64,000 nt of DNA from positions 3,844,001 through 3,908,000 of the forward strand of contig OX291544.1 in the NCBI GenBank assembly GCA_946406115.1. The letters run 5' to 3'. Below, piece by piece: positions 48,791 to 60,350 of this stretch. This DNA comes from Apoda limacodes. Lineage: Eukaryota; Arthropoda; Insecta; Lepidoptera; Limacodidae. The position numbers and the translations under genes were made by a program. The notes beneath the pieces were generated by a model. The model saw nothing but the letters and a program-made list of their open reading frames with translations, made no database searches and was not told the origin of the DNA. The stretch's first letter is position 1, and every line of letters starts with the position of its first letter.

Positions 48791-49354
48791 ATAACAATTC
48801 AATTTTATTCTACATGTAGTTATTAAAATGTAATGTATGTAAGTTTGTCTTTTGAAATCGTCGGGTATTAAGTATGTTTATCTAAATTTTAAACAAGCGT
48901 TCTTTGAGGCAATACGTTAATCTATTTATGTATTGTATCAAGGAACCATAAGGAATGTATGTGTTGCCTTAATTAAAATCTATTTAGAATAATAGATTTT
49001 TTATTAACTATTTACGCAACCGCCTATCAAATTGTATTGTTCTCGATATTGAAATTATATTAGCCATTTATTTTGATAACATGAATCAGTAATTTCGTTA
49101 GTTCCCTCCCAGTTTATGTTTATTTTGATCACTATGTTCCAGTGGTCATTAAATATTTACATACAAATATTAAGTTTGACACTTCAGTTAAACCAATTAA
49201 AACGTACGCTAATAGAAACTATAAGTAACACATAATCTAATATATTTAATAAAATTAAAAATTAAGAACTAATTATATTTACTATTCTCAGTGTTGATGT
49301 AAATTCACAAAGAAAATTATCAAAACACAACTAATATAACTTTAGGTATTTTTA

Positions 49355-52300
49355 TTATTGATTTTTCTTGCACAACTGGCATACATTTTTTAATTCTTGT
49401 AGTTTTTCGTTAACAGATTTATTTTCTTTGAGTTCTTTGTAACTAAGTAAACATTTGAAATGTGTTTTTCGGAGGCACTTGCTGCATTTAAAATTGTTTT
49501 CATCTTTTTTAATTTTACGGATACAAAAAAAAACAAAGCTCTTTAATGTTATCACTGTTTTTGAGTAATAGCCTTTTTAAATGTTTGCGATAATTATCCA
49601 TGTCTATTTTCATTGCACTTATTTCATTTTGTCTCACCAATGTCGAAAATATAAGCACAATAATCGGACCACAATTATAAGAGTCTTGTTGTATGTAGTG
49701 TTAAGGGGTGTTGAACGAATTTATTTTTAGGTTCCAGCCTTTCAAATTTAAAAGTCTGTTAATTTTTACCAAATATAAAGAAAATAATCTACTTTCGTTA
49801 CCCAAGGGGTCAAAAATGGAGACGTTTTTATTCTTTATTGATAAAATTAGCATTGTATAGTGACTGTTAAGGCAAATAGGAAATACTACATCTTTTATAG
49901 CTGACAAGTGCAAACTACTTAAAAAATTCTCATTCAATTCGTATTCCCCAAAAATTATTGTTGACTTTTCAACTGATATAAGATCGAATTCGCCCTTGTT
50001 ATAGATATGCAATAAATGATCAATGACAAAACTAGACAAATATCTTGGCGGGTCTAGGGATTCGAAGTCTTCAATTAAAATTTGTGATTTACTGTGGGTT
50101 TTATCATCCATTTTAGTGACAGTATACCCTCTATTATTTTCTAATTGAGTATAATAATTTTCTTTATTTAGTAACCTATTTTCAAAGAAAATATTTTGTT
50201 TATCATCAATTATTGATTCACTTTTATTTGTGTCATTTATGGTGTTGGAACATAATTTACTATTGCCAAATTTACAAAAACCACAAGTAAGTTCACCCTT
50301 TAAACTTTCTTTCAAGTCACATTTATTTCATCATCACTTTTTTCGCAATTTTGATGAACCCATTTTTCACATTCGTCACATTGAACCCATTTGGTTTCAG
50401 GTGTCGACAAACTAGTGCCGTGTCCACAATATACGCATACGGTTAAATCTTCATCTTGGACTAAGATATTGTCATTATTTCTTATTTCCTTTAAATAACT
50501 TGCATCAAAATGGCTGAAAGTTGTTTTTTTTTCTTATTCCAAACTTCCTCGTCGATTTTAACTTCAATTTTGTTTGCTTTAGGCCTACGTTTAAGTCTAT
50601 TTTTAGATAGATAGCAGTTGAGATATTCTTTTATAGAATAGGCTGGTGCAATTAACACTAATTTCTTTGGCATATTCTCTGTCACAAATAGATGTTTTGG
50701 TGGTTTCCATGTTTTGAAGAGTTTGGGCTGCATGTTTAGTTTCTTTGGAAAGTTTTATGACTTGCTGCTCTGCATTTCTGACCGCGTGAGTGACATATTT
50801 TGAATTCAGAAGTATGTAAACGGAATGCATATATAGATCTATTTGCGCCAAACTTTCCATTAAAATTAACTGGACAAGCAAGTCTTTGCAAATTTTTTTG
50901 TTATCTAATGATGCCTTGTTTACATCATTACAAAAGCATTTTATAAGATGTGCACAACACAGAAAAAGTGGTGTTATGTTTGCGTCTTTAACTTTTTCAG
51001 TCACATCTTTTTTATTTGCGTTATTTTCTAAGATGTAACACTTTATTAAATATTCATTTAATTGACAGTTGTTGAATGCCTAACAAGTAGAATTTATAAG
51101 AGCAAAACTGTAGTCAGTCACAACACCAGAAAATGCAGGCCAGCAACGATTTAACATGCAGTAGTTTTTAAAATCTATTAGCGTTTTTAGAATTGTATTC
51201 GTATCATGCTTGCATGATATCACGGACAAAACAGAAAAAAATCGTTTATTTTTAGGTGTTTGAATGACACCGGTATATAAATACATTCTTTTACTACTAT
51301 TGTTGATATTCAAAGGCCTAGCTACTGTCCCCGTGGCATCGAAATGAAGTAAAGGAAGCTTAATCCGTTTTAAAACTTGTATTTGTTCTTTGCTGTAGAT
51401 TTTTATACATAAAGGGAAAGATAATTCTTTGATATAATGGTAATGATCTTTTTGAAATAAATATAGATCAAGTACATCGTTTTGTGACCTGTCATTCAAA
51501 GGTAATGACTCCGATCTTATTTTCCTAAGAGTTTCATCTGATTTTATACTCGTGAGATATTTGGTTTTTTTCTAAATATTTTGAATCTATTTTTATTAAT
51601 TCTCGATTTTTATGTATAATCGGTTTAGTAGCTAAAAGATTATATCTGAAAATTGATCTTTCTTTTCCACGAACTTGATTTGTTAGTAAGTTTGTATGAG
51701 AAATTTTATTATCTTGGCTGTAAACCGTTAATTTTTTACGGTTCAAATAAATTGTGAATCTTTTGCATGAACTATGTTTGCAGTTGGCTTTTATGGCGAT
51801 TCTATTGTCTTTTAAGTATTTTTTGTATTTCAGTATTAGTATGCAAGTATTATTTATATTTTTCTGCACAGTTTTCTTTATAATATACGGATACGTATTT
51901 AGATTTAATTTCCCTTTGAAAAACATTGCTTATTATCAATTATGCATGAGCCTTCAAAATGCACACATTTTTCTTTTTAATTAATACTATTTACGTTTTC
52001 TGTTCCTTTTGGTAAAACTGACACTATGTTTCTAGACATTTACAAGCCATTATTTCTTGAGGTATTGTAGTAGTTTCTGGCGATACATCATTTTCGCAAA
52101 TGAAACTGGGTTCTCTTTGTGTGAACGTATCAACCACTAGCGGTGAATTTTCATCATTGGTGATTTCTGCCTTAACGTGTTCCTCCCACTTTTTAGTTTC
52201 CTTATAGCTCGAAGTATTCCTCGTATCAAGTAGTATATCCATAGATTCCGTAGTAGAAAAGTGATGGTAATAACTCCTAGCTTCATTTTCAATATTATTA

Positions 52301-52759
52301 TTAAATGTTTCAGGACCAATATTTATGTTTAATTTTTTAATCCTAAGTTTTTGGTGTGCTGCTTTCCAAACCTTATACAGCCTTAAGCGAATTTTTATAT
52401 TTTTTTTTATTTTAAAAGCAGAACATAGAACATTGTAAATTATAGAATCAATTTTTCGAGGCGACTCCGGTGTTGTTAAAAGAGAAATCTTGTTCGATTG
52501 TAGTATATTTGTGACTTGTGGTCTCTGATATTACATTACCAACGGTTACTTCTTCTTTAAAGTGTAGGTTTCGGAATTGCAGATTTTTGTTGATTATATG
52601 GTTAAGATACTGATAATTCTTGTTCTTCTTGCAGTTGATAGATTATGATAGAATTATACAATCATCTATAGTAACTACGTCCTGCTTTTTTAAAAGCGCG
52701 TTTACCTTTGCAACTTGTTGTGAAATTTCGTAAAAAGCTTTTTCTTTGAATGCATACAT
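49355..52759 (-). pseudogene. Decayed DNA-transposon protein: DDE-like, PHD and Ulp1-like segments
   Basis: A run of minus-strand fragments in consistent order that read as one broken protein. From 52759: MYAFKEKAFYEISQQ and frame-shifted Lys-rich parts; 51926-51534 with CKHSSCKRF and LTNQVRGKER; 51499-51080 with LLHFDATGTV, MYLYTGVIQ and VVTDYSFALINSTC, whose two Asp (about residues 54 and 129 of this piece) suit a DDE-type transposase core; one in-frame stop, then AFNNCQLNEYL and FLCCAHLIKCF (51079-50603); a homopolymer frameshift near 50525; a PHD finger; an Ulp1-like protease; and a last Cys-rich piece (CSKCLRKTHFKC, CQLCKK). Stops and shifts number at least five, so it is dead. I cannot assign the superfamily: transposons with Ulp1-type proteases are known in KDZ, CACTA and some MULE groups, and the pattern recalls poorly named invertebrate transposase-like proteins. 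No termini identified. AT-rich flanks with tandem repeats lie on both sides. Confidence 0.8.
49510..50505 (-). pseudogene. PHD finger plus Ulp1-like cysteine protease module
   Basis: Close-up of the 3' half of the element protein. The PHD finger (50505-50275) reads CVYCG, then WVQCDECEKWVHQNC, then after a one-base shift CDLKESLKGELTCGFC, giving a C4HC3 set of ligands. The protease part follows: DPPRYLSSFVIDHLL, PICLNSHYTMLILS (catalytic His codon 49862-49860), SIFDPLGNES (Asp), then an in-frame stop at 49703-49701 and, in the same frame, HYIQQDSYNCGP with Gln and the nucleophile Cys (codon 49673-49671) of C48 (Ulp1/SENP) peptidases. All residues of the triad are still readable, separated by one stop, so decay is recent in this part. 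Confidence 0.82.
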
Positions 52760-53100
52760 TTTTGTAGAAATATAAGGATAAGTTTAGATATTTAACACTA
52801 ATGTAAAATACTTGATTATATTTAACAAAAATACAAATAAAGAATAGAAAATCAATATTAATTTTTAAATCGATTACTTAAAAGCCGTATTTTTATTTAT
52901 TTGTTGTAAAAAACACTAAAACAAGAAAGTAATTTGTTATGATTTCACAACATTACCCTACTATGACTAAAATAATTAAAATAACGAAAAACAGGTTCCT
53001 AAATGCACAATTTTATACACAAACGCACCTTTTAATTTTACACAAAATATACCTTTATTCCGCATAAAATACGTAAACCATGTTTTAACAATCGCTTTAC

Positions 53101-53669
53101 AACTGTAAACACAACCATAGGCAGAACTATAGAAACGGCCATAGGTAGAACTGTAGACACCACCATAGGCAGAAATATAGAAACAACCATAGGTAGAACT
53201 GTAGACGCCACGATAAGCAGAACTATAGAAACAACCATAGGCAGAACTATAGAAACAACCAAAGGTAGAACTGTAGACACCACCATAGGCAGAACTATAG
53301 AAACAACCATAGGTAGAACTGTACACGCCACGGTAAGCAGAACTATAGAAACAACCATAGGTAGAACTGTAGAAAACCTCCATAGGTAGAACTGTAAACA
53401 CCACCATAGGCAGAACTATAGGAACAACTTTAGGTAGAACTGTAGACACCACCATAGGCAGAACTATAGAAACAACCATAGGTAGAACTGTACACACAAA
53501 CATAGGCAGAACTAAAGAAACGACCATAGGTAGAACTGTAAACACCACCATAGGCAGAACTATAGGAACAACTTTAGGTAGAACTGTAGACACCACCCTA
53601 GGCAGAACTATAGAAACAACCATAGGTAGAACTGTAGACACCACCATAGGAAGAACTATAAAAACCACC
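53101..53669. repeat. 24-bp minisatellite, ~24 copies
   Basis: Unit 'ACCATAGGTAGAACTGTAGA' plus CACC, alternating in many places with 'ACCATAGGCAGAACTATAGA' plus AACA to form a 48-bp higher-order unit. Because 24 is a multiple of 3, minus-strand frames stay open through it and give MVVSTVLP / MVVSIVLP or YSSTYGCF / YSSAYGGV repeats (frames up to 230 codons). One indel near 53380 moves between frames. I regard the frames as by-products. Confidence 0.93.
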
Positions 53670-53699
53670 TATTTTAATCAATTTAGGAACATTAAGAAA

Positions 53700-53925
53700 T
53701 CTGTTTACTTTTAGATAATATATAGATATTGTTCCTTTCTTTTTTCTGTTTGCCTAAAATTATGAAACTATTCTGTGTGCCCTCCTCTGTTTCTGGGAAT
53801 TTATAAAATTTAGCTATTTTTGGCGAAGTTAAAAACATCCCCAGTGACACAGCTAACCAGTATTTTTTCCGCTCTTTAGTAGATATTTCAAATCTACTTA
53901 AATTTTTACCCGACTTTAAAAAAAG
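53700..53925 (-). other. Unidentified reading frame next to the minisatellite
   Basis: Minus frame with RFEISTKERKKYWLAVSLGM, then FLTSPKIAKFYKFPETEEG and SFIILGKQKKERNN, ending at 53692. Its composition looks protein-like rather than random, unlike most short frames here. It is in the same orientation as the decayed transposon protein and lies about 0.9 kb upstream of that protein's first segment, so it could be an earlier exon or first ORF of the same element. Its first ~19 codons come from the adjoining dispersed repeat. No family recognised. Confidence 0.35.
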
Positions 53926-54305
53926 GAGGAGGTTCTCAATTTGACTGCATATATACATTTTTTTTATGGATGTTCAGCCATAACTTTTTTTTTACTTATG
54001 AACCAATTTACGTGATTTTTTTTATTCGACAGGATATACTTGCGAGCTGGTGCTATAGAAATTTTATCGAAATCCATTCAGTAGTTTAGTATTTAGACAA
54101 TTCCAAATAACTTTCCCTTGAAAAAAGCACTTCGTCACTCAAAAGTAAAAAATAAAAACTTTTTAATAAAAAAAACAACCGGCTTCAAAAAGATGCACTA
54201 AAAAAGTAAAAATAATTACTTATTTCTAAAAAATCTGTTCTGAATTATAATACAGTAGTACCTTTCTAGTGCATCTTTTTGAAGCCGGTTGTTTTTTTTT
54301 ATTAA
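53915..54305. mobile_element. Palindromic dispersed element, copy 2 of 4
   Basis: Starts with 'ACTTTAAAAAAAGGAGGAGG' and 'TCTCAATTTGACTG', a common lepidopteran repeat end, and finishes with an inverted pair: 'CAACCGGCTTCAAAAAGATG' (54177-54196) facing 'GCATCTTTTTGAAGCCGGTT' (54273-54292). Compared with copy 1 the loop is shorter. Confidence 0.75.
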
Positions 54306-56112
54306 AATGTTTTTATTTTTAATTTCAATATGTTTTTATTTTGTGCCCTACTAAATATTATGTAAAACACAAATAACATATCAGCTGGTCACTCTATATA
54401 TTTTAAGCATAGGTAAAGAATAAAACATGTAAGTGTAAGCGTAACACAGGTTGAGTAAGTAATATAAATCGTAATCACAAATAAAAAATATTATGTGTGG
54501 AACATAAAACCAGTCTTGTACAAAATATAATATAGTGAGATCAAGTAACAATTAACAAGCCTCTATGGAAACTTAATCGGTTTTACCGAAGTGCCTCAAC
54601 ACAATCCTTCGCTAATCACCCGAAAAATAAAGGGCGTATTCCGTAAGCGGTTTATCACTCGGCAACCAAAGCCGGCTGATCGAGTTAAGTCCCCAAGATT
54701 CGAGCAATCGAGGGAGAAGATTTGAGGTGGGCTGCGGCACACTCCTCGCGCGACGTGACGGGGCTGCTGATCACATGACCCATTGGCTCCTTTACATACC
54801 GAGAGAATAAAACATAAATGATAATAATTTTATAGTGAATTACTCGTACGTCTGCCACAGTTTAGTTACTCACGTACTTTTTTACATTCCCACTTTTTCC
54901 AGTGGCTCCGCCCGCCTTCGGTTATCAGCGTTGGATTCTTACGGCAAATGCTTAAAAGTTTATTATCACGAGCTATATCTGCAGCTATGGTTCGTTCGTG
55001 GCACGCAGTAATAGTTACTTCCGCGGGAACTTTTAAATATTAGTAGGAGTTGGTATAGGACCAACGAGGCATTCTTCTCAAATATTCTCCTATATTCATT
55101 ATGTGACACTTCGAACTAAGGTAAACGAAGGGCATATTATATCTTTTAATATTTAAATATGACCATACATAATGGTCGATGTTCCAGATATAATACATAT
55201 GTCGTGTCGTTGCCTGTAAAAGTCTTCAAACTCCGCAAGTAGTGGCTCAGCGTTTGGACGAACTTACCTTACTGAAGAGTCTTTAACGATTGTCTGCGCA
55301 GTATTTATTCTGTGTCCACGAATACGGATTAACTTAAGTCTTTTATCTATTTCGTGGAAAATTTTATTTGTTACACTAATCCTTTAATCAAGTTATACTA
55401 AATATCTAAAAAAATTGCTGATTCTCTTCTTACTTGTAGGATTAGACTTCTCCCGCCCCACACAAATGTAACAACACCATTTCACCATCAGGGTGATTAA
55501 GAATATTTTTTTCTTACTACTTTCTGACACGAATTTGATAAATTAATTTCGTTTTCATATAATATACCTATGCATAACTTAGAAAAAATGGCGTCTAACT
55601 TAAATATTTTCACTGATTGCACAACCTTTGGAGCTTCATTATACTTCAAAATCTCCAGCGGAAAGGCGAGCCAATGCGCCAAATTTGAATTTCCGTACCT
55701 TGAGACGAAACGTCGGAATTTCTTCTTTTTGAAAAGAGATAAATATTTGAAATAGGAAAATGTGAGTTCGGCTACTTACATATTTTGAAGCATCAAAAGG
55801 AATCGCTGGCTTCAGAATAATTTTGAATTGAAAATACGCTTTAGCGACCGACGCCTTTTGTGCAATCAATATTCAATGTTGGTAACACTACTTGGTACCT
55901 AAATTTGACTTTGAAATCAATCATTTGGAATTTCAAATTTGGAAGACGTTGAATGTAAAAATAAATCGCTGATTAGATTCACATCGATTATTTTCTATGT
56001 AAAATGAAATTACCATTATTATCTTTTAAAGCTTTTCTTCTCGGTCCATTAGCGATTATTTTGGAGGGAGTAGAAGTTTCGCTTTTTATATTGCATTTGG
56101 TGTTGAGAGGTT
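54306..56112. other. Spacer with a GC-rich repeat-like patch
   Basis: No gene. 54640-54785 is GC-rich ('CGAGCAATCGAGGGAGAAG', 'CTCGCGCGACGTGACGGGGC', 'GCTGATCACATGACCCATTG'), probably a LINE tail fragment. 54950-55060 has a degraded dispersed repeat ('CGTGGCACGCAGTAATAGTT'). Open frames at 55497-55869 overlap on both strands and have no motif. Confidence 0.5.
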
Positions 56113-56415
56113 TGTATCAACCAAGGAAGTATCTCAGGACGCGTAAACAAACAGTTTTGTATCAACCTAAGGAAGTCTCACAGGACAGGTAAACAAACAG
56201 TTTTGTATCAACCTAAGGAAGTCTCACAGGACAGGTAAACAAACAGTTTTGTATCAACCTAAGGAAGTCTCACAGGACAGGTAAACAAACAGTTTTGTAT
56301 CAACCTAAGGAAGTCTCACAGGACAGGTAAACAAACAGTTTTGTATCAACCTAAGGAAGTCTCACAGGACAGGTAAACAAACAGTTTTGTTGAAACGAAG
56401 GAAGTATCACGGAAC
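56113..56415 (+). repeat. 46-bp minisatellite, ~6.5 copies
   Basis: Unit 'AAACAAACAGTTTTGTATCA' followed by 'ACCTAAGGAAGTCTCACAGG' and ACAGGT. Inner copies are identical; the first ('CCAAGGAAGTATCTCAGGAC') and last ('CGAAGGAAGTATCACGGAAC') are diverged, as expected from replication slippage or unequal exchange in the centre. No spacer-like variation, so not a CRISPR. Confidence 0.95.
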
Positions 56416-57113
56416 GGGTAAACAATAATTTTTCCATTTAATTTAGATTAAGGTTGAGAACACGTAAGTTAACACACCCGTATCTGACATGTTCATTTTG
56501 GTCTAAACAGTGGTTTCTACTTGTAAAACAGAAAATATAAAAATAGTGGTCCAGCAGCACTACATTTTTGTTAGATTTATTAATAAAAATATTAAAATAA
56601 ATAGATTTAAAGGGGCATTATCTACCTTTTTATTAAACATGAGTAGTGCATGAAATAACTTGTAGATCTATAGATAAAATGAGGTAGAAGTAAAATACCT
56701 ACATCTCCTAACTTAAAATGAAAGTCAACTAAGTAAAACAAGGAGAAATCACAAAAATAATGAAAAGAAAGAAAATATTTTTTTTATTTAATAATTAACA
56801 TATTATGTCTCAAAAAAAATAAATATTTTTTTACACGACTACTGCCCAAAACAGGGGAAGTATATAACTACTAAGAAAATCGCTGATAAATGCGAAAGTA
56901 TCTCTGTTTGTCTGTTTGGTTGATTAAAATTTATATGTATATGGTTCGGGGTCAACATGATGAGATTTGTTGAGTTCTTGACATTTCAGTTCCATGCGCC
57001 ATCTCCACGGGTGACCTGAGTAAAAGCGGTCGGTGTAGTGAGGGTCAGTATTTTTTTACTACCCTCGTTCTTTTACGACTACTGCGTCCCGTTGCACTAT
57101 TGCCCTCACTGTG
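56416..57113. other. AT-rich non-coding stretch
   Basis: No gene or clear repeat. A slightly GC-richer part starts at about 56990 and continues into the inverted-arm region. Confidence 0.45.
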
Positions 57114-58037
57114 TAACTCGTCACGAACTCGACACACTACGCTGACGGTGTCGATAGGTGCGCACTCATATTTGGCTGTAATTTGCATTATAATGCAAAT
57201 TTTAGACAAATCTAACCTTTGGAATCGACTTAATTGACAATTCAAACCTATCTTCGCGATTGAATTTTTTATATTTGTAGATTTCTATCGCACCAATCTT
57301 GTTGTATGTCGGTGTACTGTTGAAATAATTTTAGGTTTGTGTAATTTATATGCTTCATTTCTCAAAAATAGGATATCATATCACTTTCAATAAACAAAAG
57401 TCAATAAAAAAGTTACTAGTTCCAACCGTTTCGAAGTCAAAATGGCGTTCTGGTGAGAAGAAACGGCGAAAGTAACTCTCCAGCAGTCGCTCTTCTAATT
57501 TTAATTAATTAATACAAATTATCAACTAATTTATGTGAACAAAAAATATTTAATTCCATTTATTTTTATCATCAATGTAGTCTTGAATTGTGTAATAAGA
57601 CTTTGATTGCCTTAAATTTATCTCTTAAAGAGTGTATGGGATAGATTGTAAATTGCTCGAACAGCCCTCTTCTGCAGCATAAAGATTGTTTAAATATCTG
57701 CTGCGTGTCCTCATAGTAAAATACCGTAGGACATAACGCTATGAAAGTCGCTGAAGTATATTATCCGGGCAGTATCTTCGTCCCTAAATTGATGAATCTT
57801 TTTAACCGCAAATGCTGCAGAAGTAAGCCTATTTGCCTATATGTGGGCCCCATTGAAGCTAATCCAATGGTCCAGAATGTAGCAGAATATTCAGCAATTG
57901 CCAACTTTTGACTATCACAATTTTTGACTGCGTGCTGTGCTCATCTACCCTAAATGGTTATTTGTTGTCTTATATAAAATATATAAACCACAACTGCAGT
58001 CAATTCTATTTTAGTGTGTAGAGTTCGTGACGAGTTG
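57114..58037. repeat. Pair of 26-bp inverted arms 0.87 kb apart
   Basis: 57114-57139 (contains 'ACTCGTCACGAACTCGACAC') and 58012-58037 (contains 'GAGTTCGTGACGAGTT') are inverse copies with about two mismatches. A LINE fragment (57590-57890) lies between them. They may be ends of an unrecognised element or two inverse insertions of one repeat; no target duplication found. Confidence 0.6.
57590..57890 (-). mobile_element. LINE relic, C-terminal reverse-transcriptase part
   Basis: Minus frames give IIYFSDFHSVMSYGILL, then FMLQKRAVRAIYNLSHTLFK, with LASMGPTYRQIG upstream after a shift. This fits the thumb region of a Jockey/CR1-type LINE ('YFSLFHSVMSYGI.LWG...I..LQKRAVRAI'). Stops interrupt it. 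It belongs to the same broad type as 11740-12090. Confidence 0.75.
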
Positions 58038-59360
58038 TTAGTTTTATTGTTAGACGTTCACGGCGAAGCGGCTGAATCAATTTCAATGAAATTTGGCAAT
58101 TAATAGGTATATATATAGGTAGGCTATTGAGTACTGGCAATAAACCAGTATTGTATTTAGTTTGTAAAGCAAATTGTAATGAATTCTCTTCACAATTCAA
58201 AAGTGTTCTTAGAAATCTATTTGAACAAAAATGTTTCGAATTTTAAATGCATATCTTCACGGTTCTATTCCCCAGAAGGGGCTAAATTGATTGATGAAAA
58301 GAGTATAGTCTGTTTTCACCAACCACTTTCATCCCCCGTGACAGGTGGTAAGCTCATTCTCGAAATACTACCTCTGATACAGTGTGTCTGGACTAAGGTG
58401 GCTTCATGTATGTATGTCCCATACGTCGTAATTTAAAATAATATGTAGTAATGTGAAAGACCAGGGACAGAATAATATACCCCGTTTCCAGTTCCAAATG
58501 AACTATGGGAAGTAACTTAGGATTTGTTATCTTAAAACTTTATAAATGGGTCTTAAATAAAATTGCTTTTTACGTAATTAGTTGACAAGTTTTTCAGATT
58601 TATATTCTACGGAACTCTTACTTAATGCGTATACAAAAGTGTAAGAAGTTTGTTATTTTTTTTAATTTATTTGTTTTTGTGGTCTGTTTTTCGGAATAGC
58701 GAATTATATCCAACTGGTTTGGGTACCGTCACATTATCAGGTGCTCAAACCGATGTCTAAATTCTGACTACTTTTCACATGAATTTTGCATACTTACATT
58801 GTACACTGAAAAAAAAGAGTAGCTAACAATAATACAAGTTTTATCTACAGGTAACATAATTTGCGAAATTGCTAAACTAAATTGCTAATAATAGATTAAA
58901 CATGTGCAGCGAATCAGTTGTTTAATCAAAACAAAAGTTTGGTTACTAATAAGTAAATTTCGAATAGCTGAACCAGTTTAGTTATCATTTTTTTTCAGTG
59001 TTTTTTAATTGCTCACGTATAATTTTTAAATATTTGTGAAGAAGTTACTTACCTTGCAAGATTTATGAGAGAGCAGTCTGCGTATTAATTATGCTATTGT
59101 AACTTTTATAATTATTGTAATCAGAATTTTTTGATTCATTATGAGTTATTTACACATGATTACGTACCTACCTACTTAAATCAGATACAGTAGGTACATG
59201 GTAATTAAATAATGATACAATTAAGGTCAATGAAAAATAATGTTGCCTTTATTTATTTAGATATATTTAAAACCAGAAGAAGAGGTTATTTTACACAAAT
59301 AAAATATTTTGCATTTATCAGTCGTTACATTACTTAATTACATTAGGTATCTATGTTAGG
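58038..59360. other. AT-rich non-coding stretch
   Basis: No gene supported. A frame at 58179-58436 has no motif. Contains 'CGTTCACGGCGAAGCGGCTG' and 'TGAAATTTGGCAATTAATAG' (58058-58105), a head of the common dispersed repeat. Confidence 0.45.
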
Positions 59361-59642
59361 TGTCGCAGGCAAATCGTATAATCTGCCGTTTCATAATATG
59401 CCTAGGCAGATCGTTAAGTATGGAATAGAAATTATCATAGAACTGAACAGATTATTATATGAAGCTTGGCTGGAACGCTCCGCTCGCTTTGCTCGCTCCG
59501 CATCTACGTTTACAAAAGAGAAACTGAACCTAACCTAACATACATGACTTATACAGTGCGATTTCTGTTCCTTTCGTTTCCATAATTTATGATCTGCCTA
59601 GGCATATTGTGAAACGGCGGATTATACGATTTGCCTGCGACA
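59361..59642. mobile_element. MITE with 64-bp terminal inverted repeats
   Basis: Left end 59361-59424 ('TGTCGCAGGCAAATCGTATA'...'CCTAGGCAGATC') and right end 59579-59642 are inverse copies with about six mismatches. The 282-bp element is non-coding; a short GC-rich spacer 'GCTCGCTTTGCTCGCTCCG' sits in the middle. No clear target duplication, so the superfamily is open. Confidence 0.88.
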
Positions 59643-59869
59643 TATGCATAAAATTTTCTCACTTACTCATCATTTATCTGGCCTTGACGTAAGTTACCCA
59701 ATATCTTTAACTTTAAACATTTCGCTACTTAAAACACGTCATTATCATACCTACTTGTATAACTTATTTACATTAGGTTAGGTACTTATTTTGTGACCGT
59801 GGTCGCAGAAATCAAATGTATTTATCCATTAAATGCTAGTGAGTTATTTAATAAACATAGCTTTTAACT

Positions 59870-60350
59870 GACTTCAAAAATGGAGAAGGTTCTATGTTCA
59901 ACGGGTAATTTTTTATTTATATGTCCATCAATTTCTCCGTCATCAATTGAACCGATATCAAATATATTTTTTTAATCGAGTGGTCCCATATTAATGAAGT
60001 GGATTTAAAACTTAAAATTTTGGAGAAGAAAATATTTGATGTTAATTTGGAACTGGTTGCCTTTTATGTTGATGGTTGTATTAAATTTAGTTAGTATAGA
60101 TATTTAAGTATGGATGTTTTTAGTGTACGAGTAAAAAAGCAATTCGTCACTCAAATGCAAAAAATTAATACTTTTTAATAAATAAAAAAAACAACCGGCT
60201 TAAAAAAGATGCACTAAAAAGGTAAAAATAATTACTTAATGCCAAAAATCTGATCTAAATTACCGTTTGAAGTTGGTGTCTATATGTACCTAACAGTTTA
60301 TAACACATTTCACTTGCATGACAGCAATCTTTTTGAAGCCGGTTGTTTTT
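59870..60350. mobile_element. Palindromic dispersed element, copy 3 of 4
   Basis: Has 'CTTCAAAAATGGAGAAGG', 'GTACGAGTAAAAAAGCAATT' and the inverted pair 'CAACCGGCTTAAAAAAGATG' (60192-60211) facing 'CAATCTTTTTGAAGCCGGTT' (60326-60345). Its right end abuts the next repeat at 60347. Confidence 0.72.

Noticed and set aside
49355..49555. Separate small zinc-finger gene
   Set aside because: Its Cys pattern is real but it is the frame-shifted C-terminal end of the decayed transposon protein.
52976..53668. 230-codon minus-strand open frame
   Set aside because: Made almost entirely of the 24-bp minisatellite; open because the unit length is a multiple of three and has no stop.
56113..56415. CRISPR-like regular repeat
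   Set aside because: Units are contiguous and near identical with no unique spacers; eukaryotic minisatellite.
59353..59538. 61-codon plus frame
   Set aside because: Sits inside the MITE with 64-bp inverted ends; no protein features.
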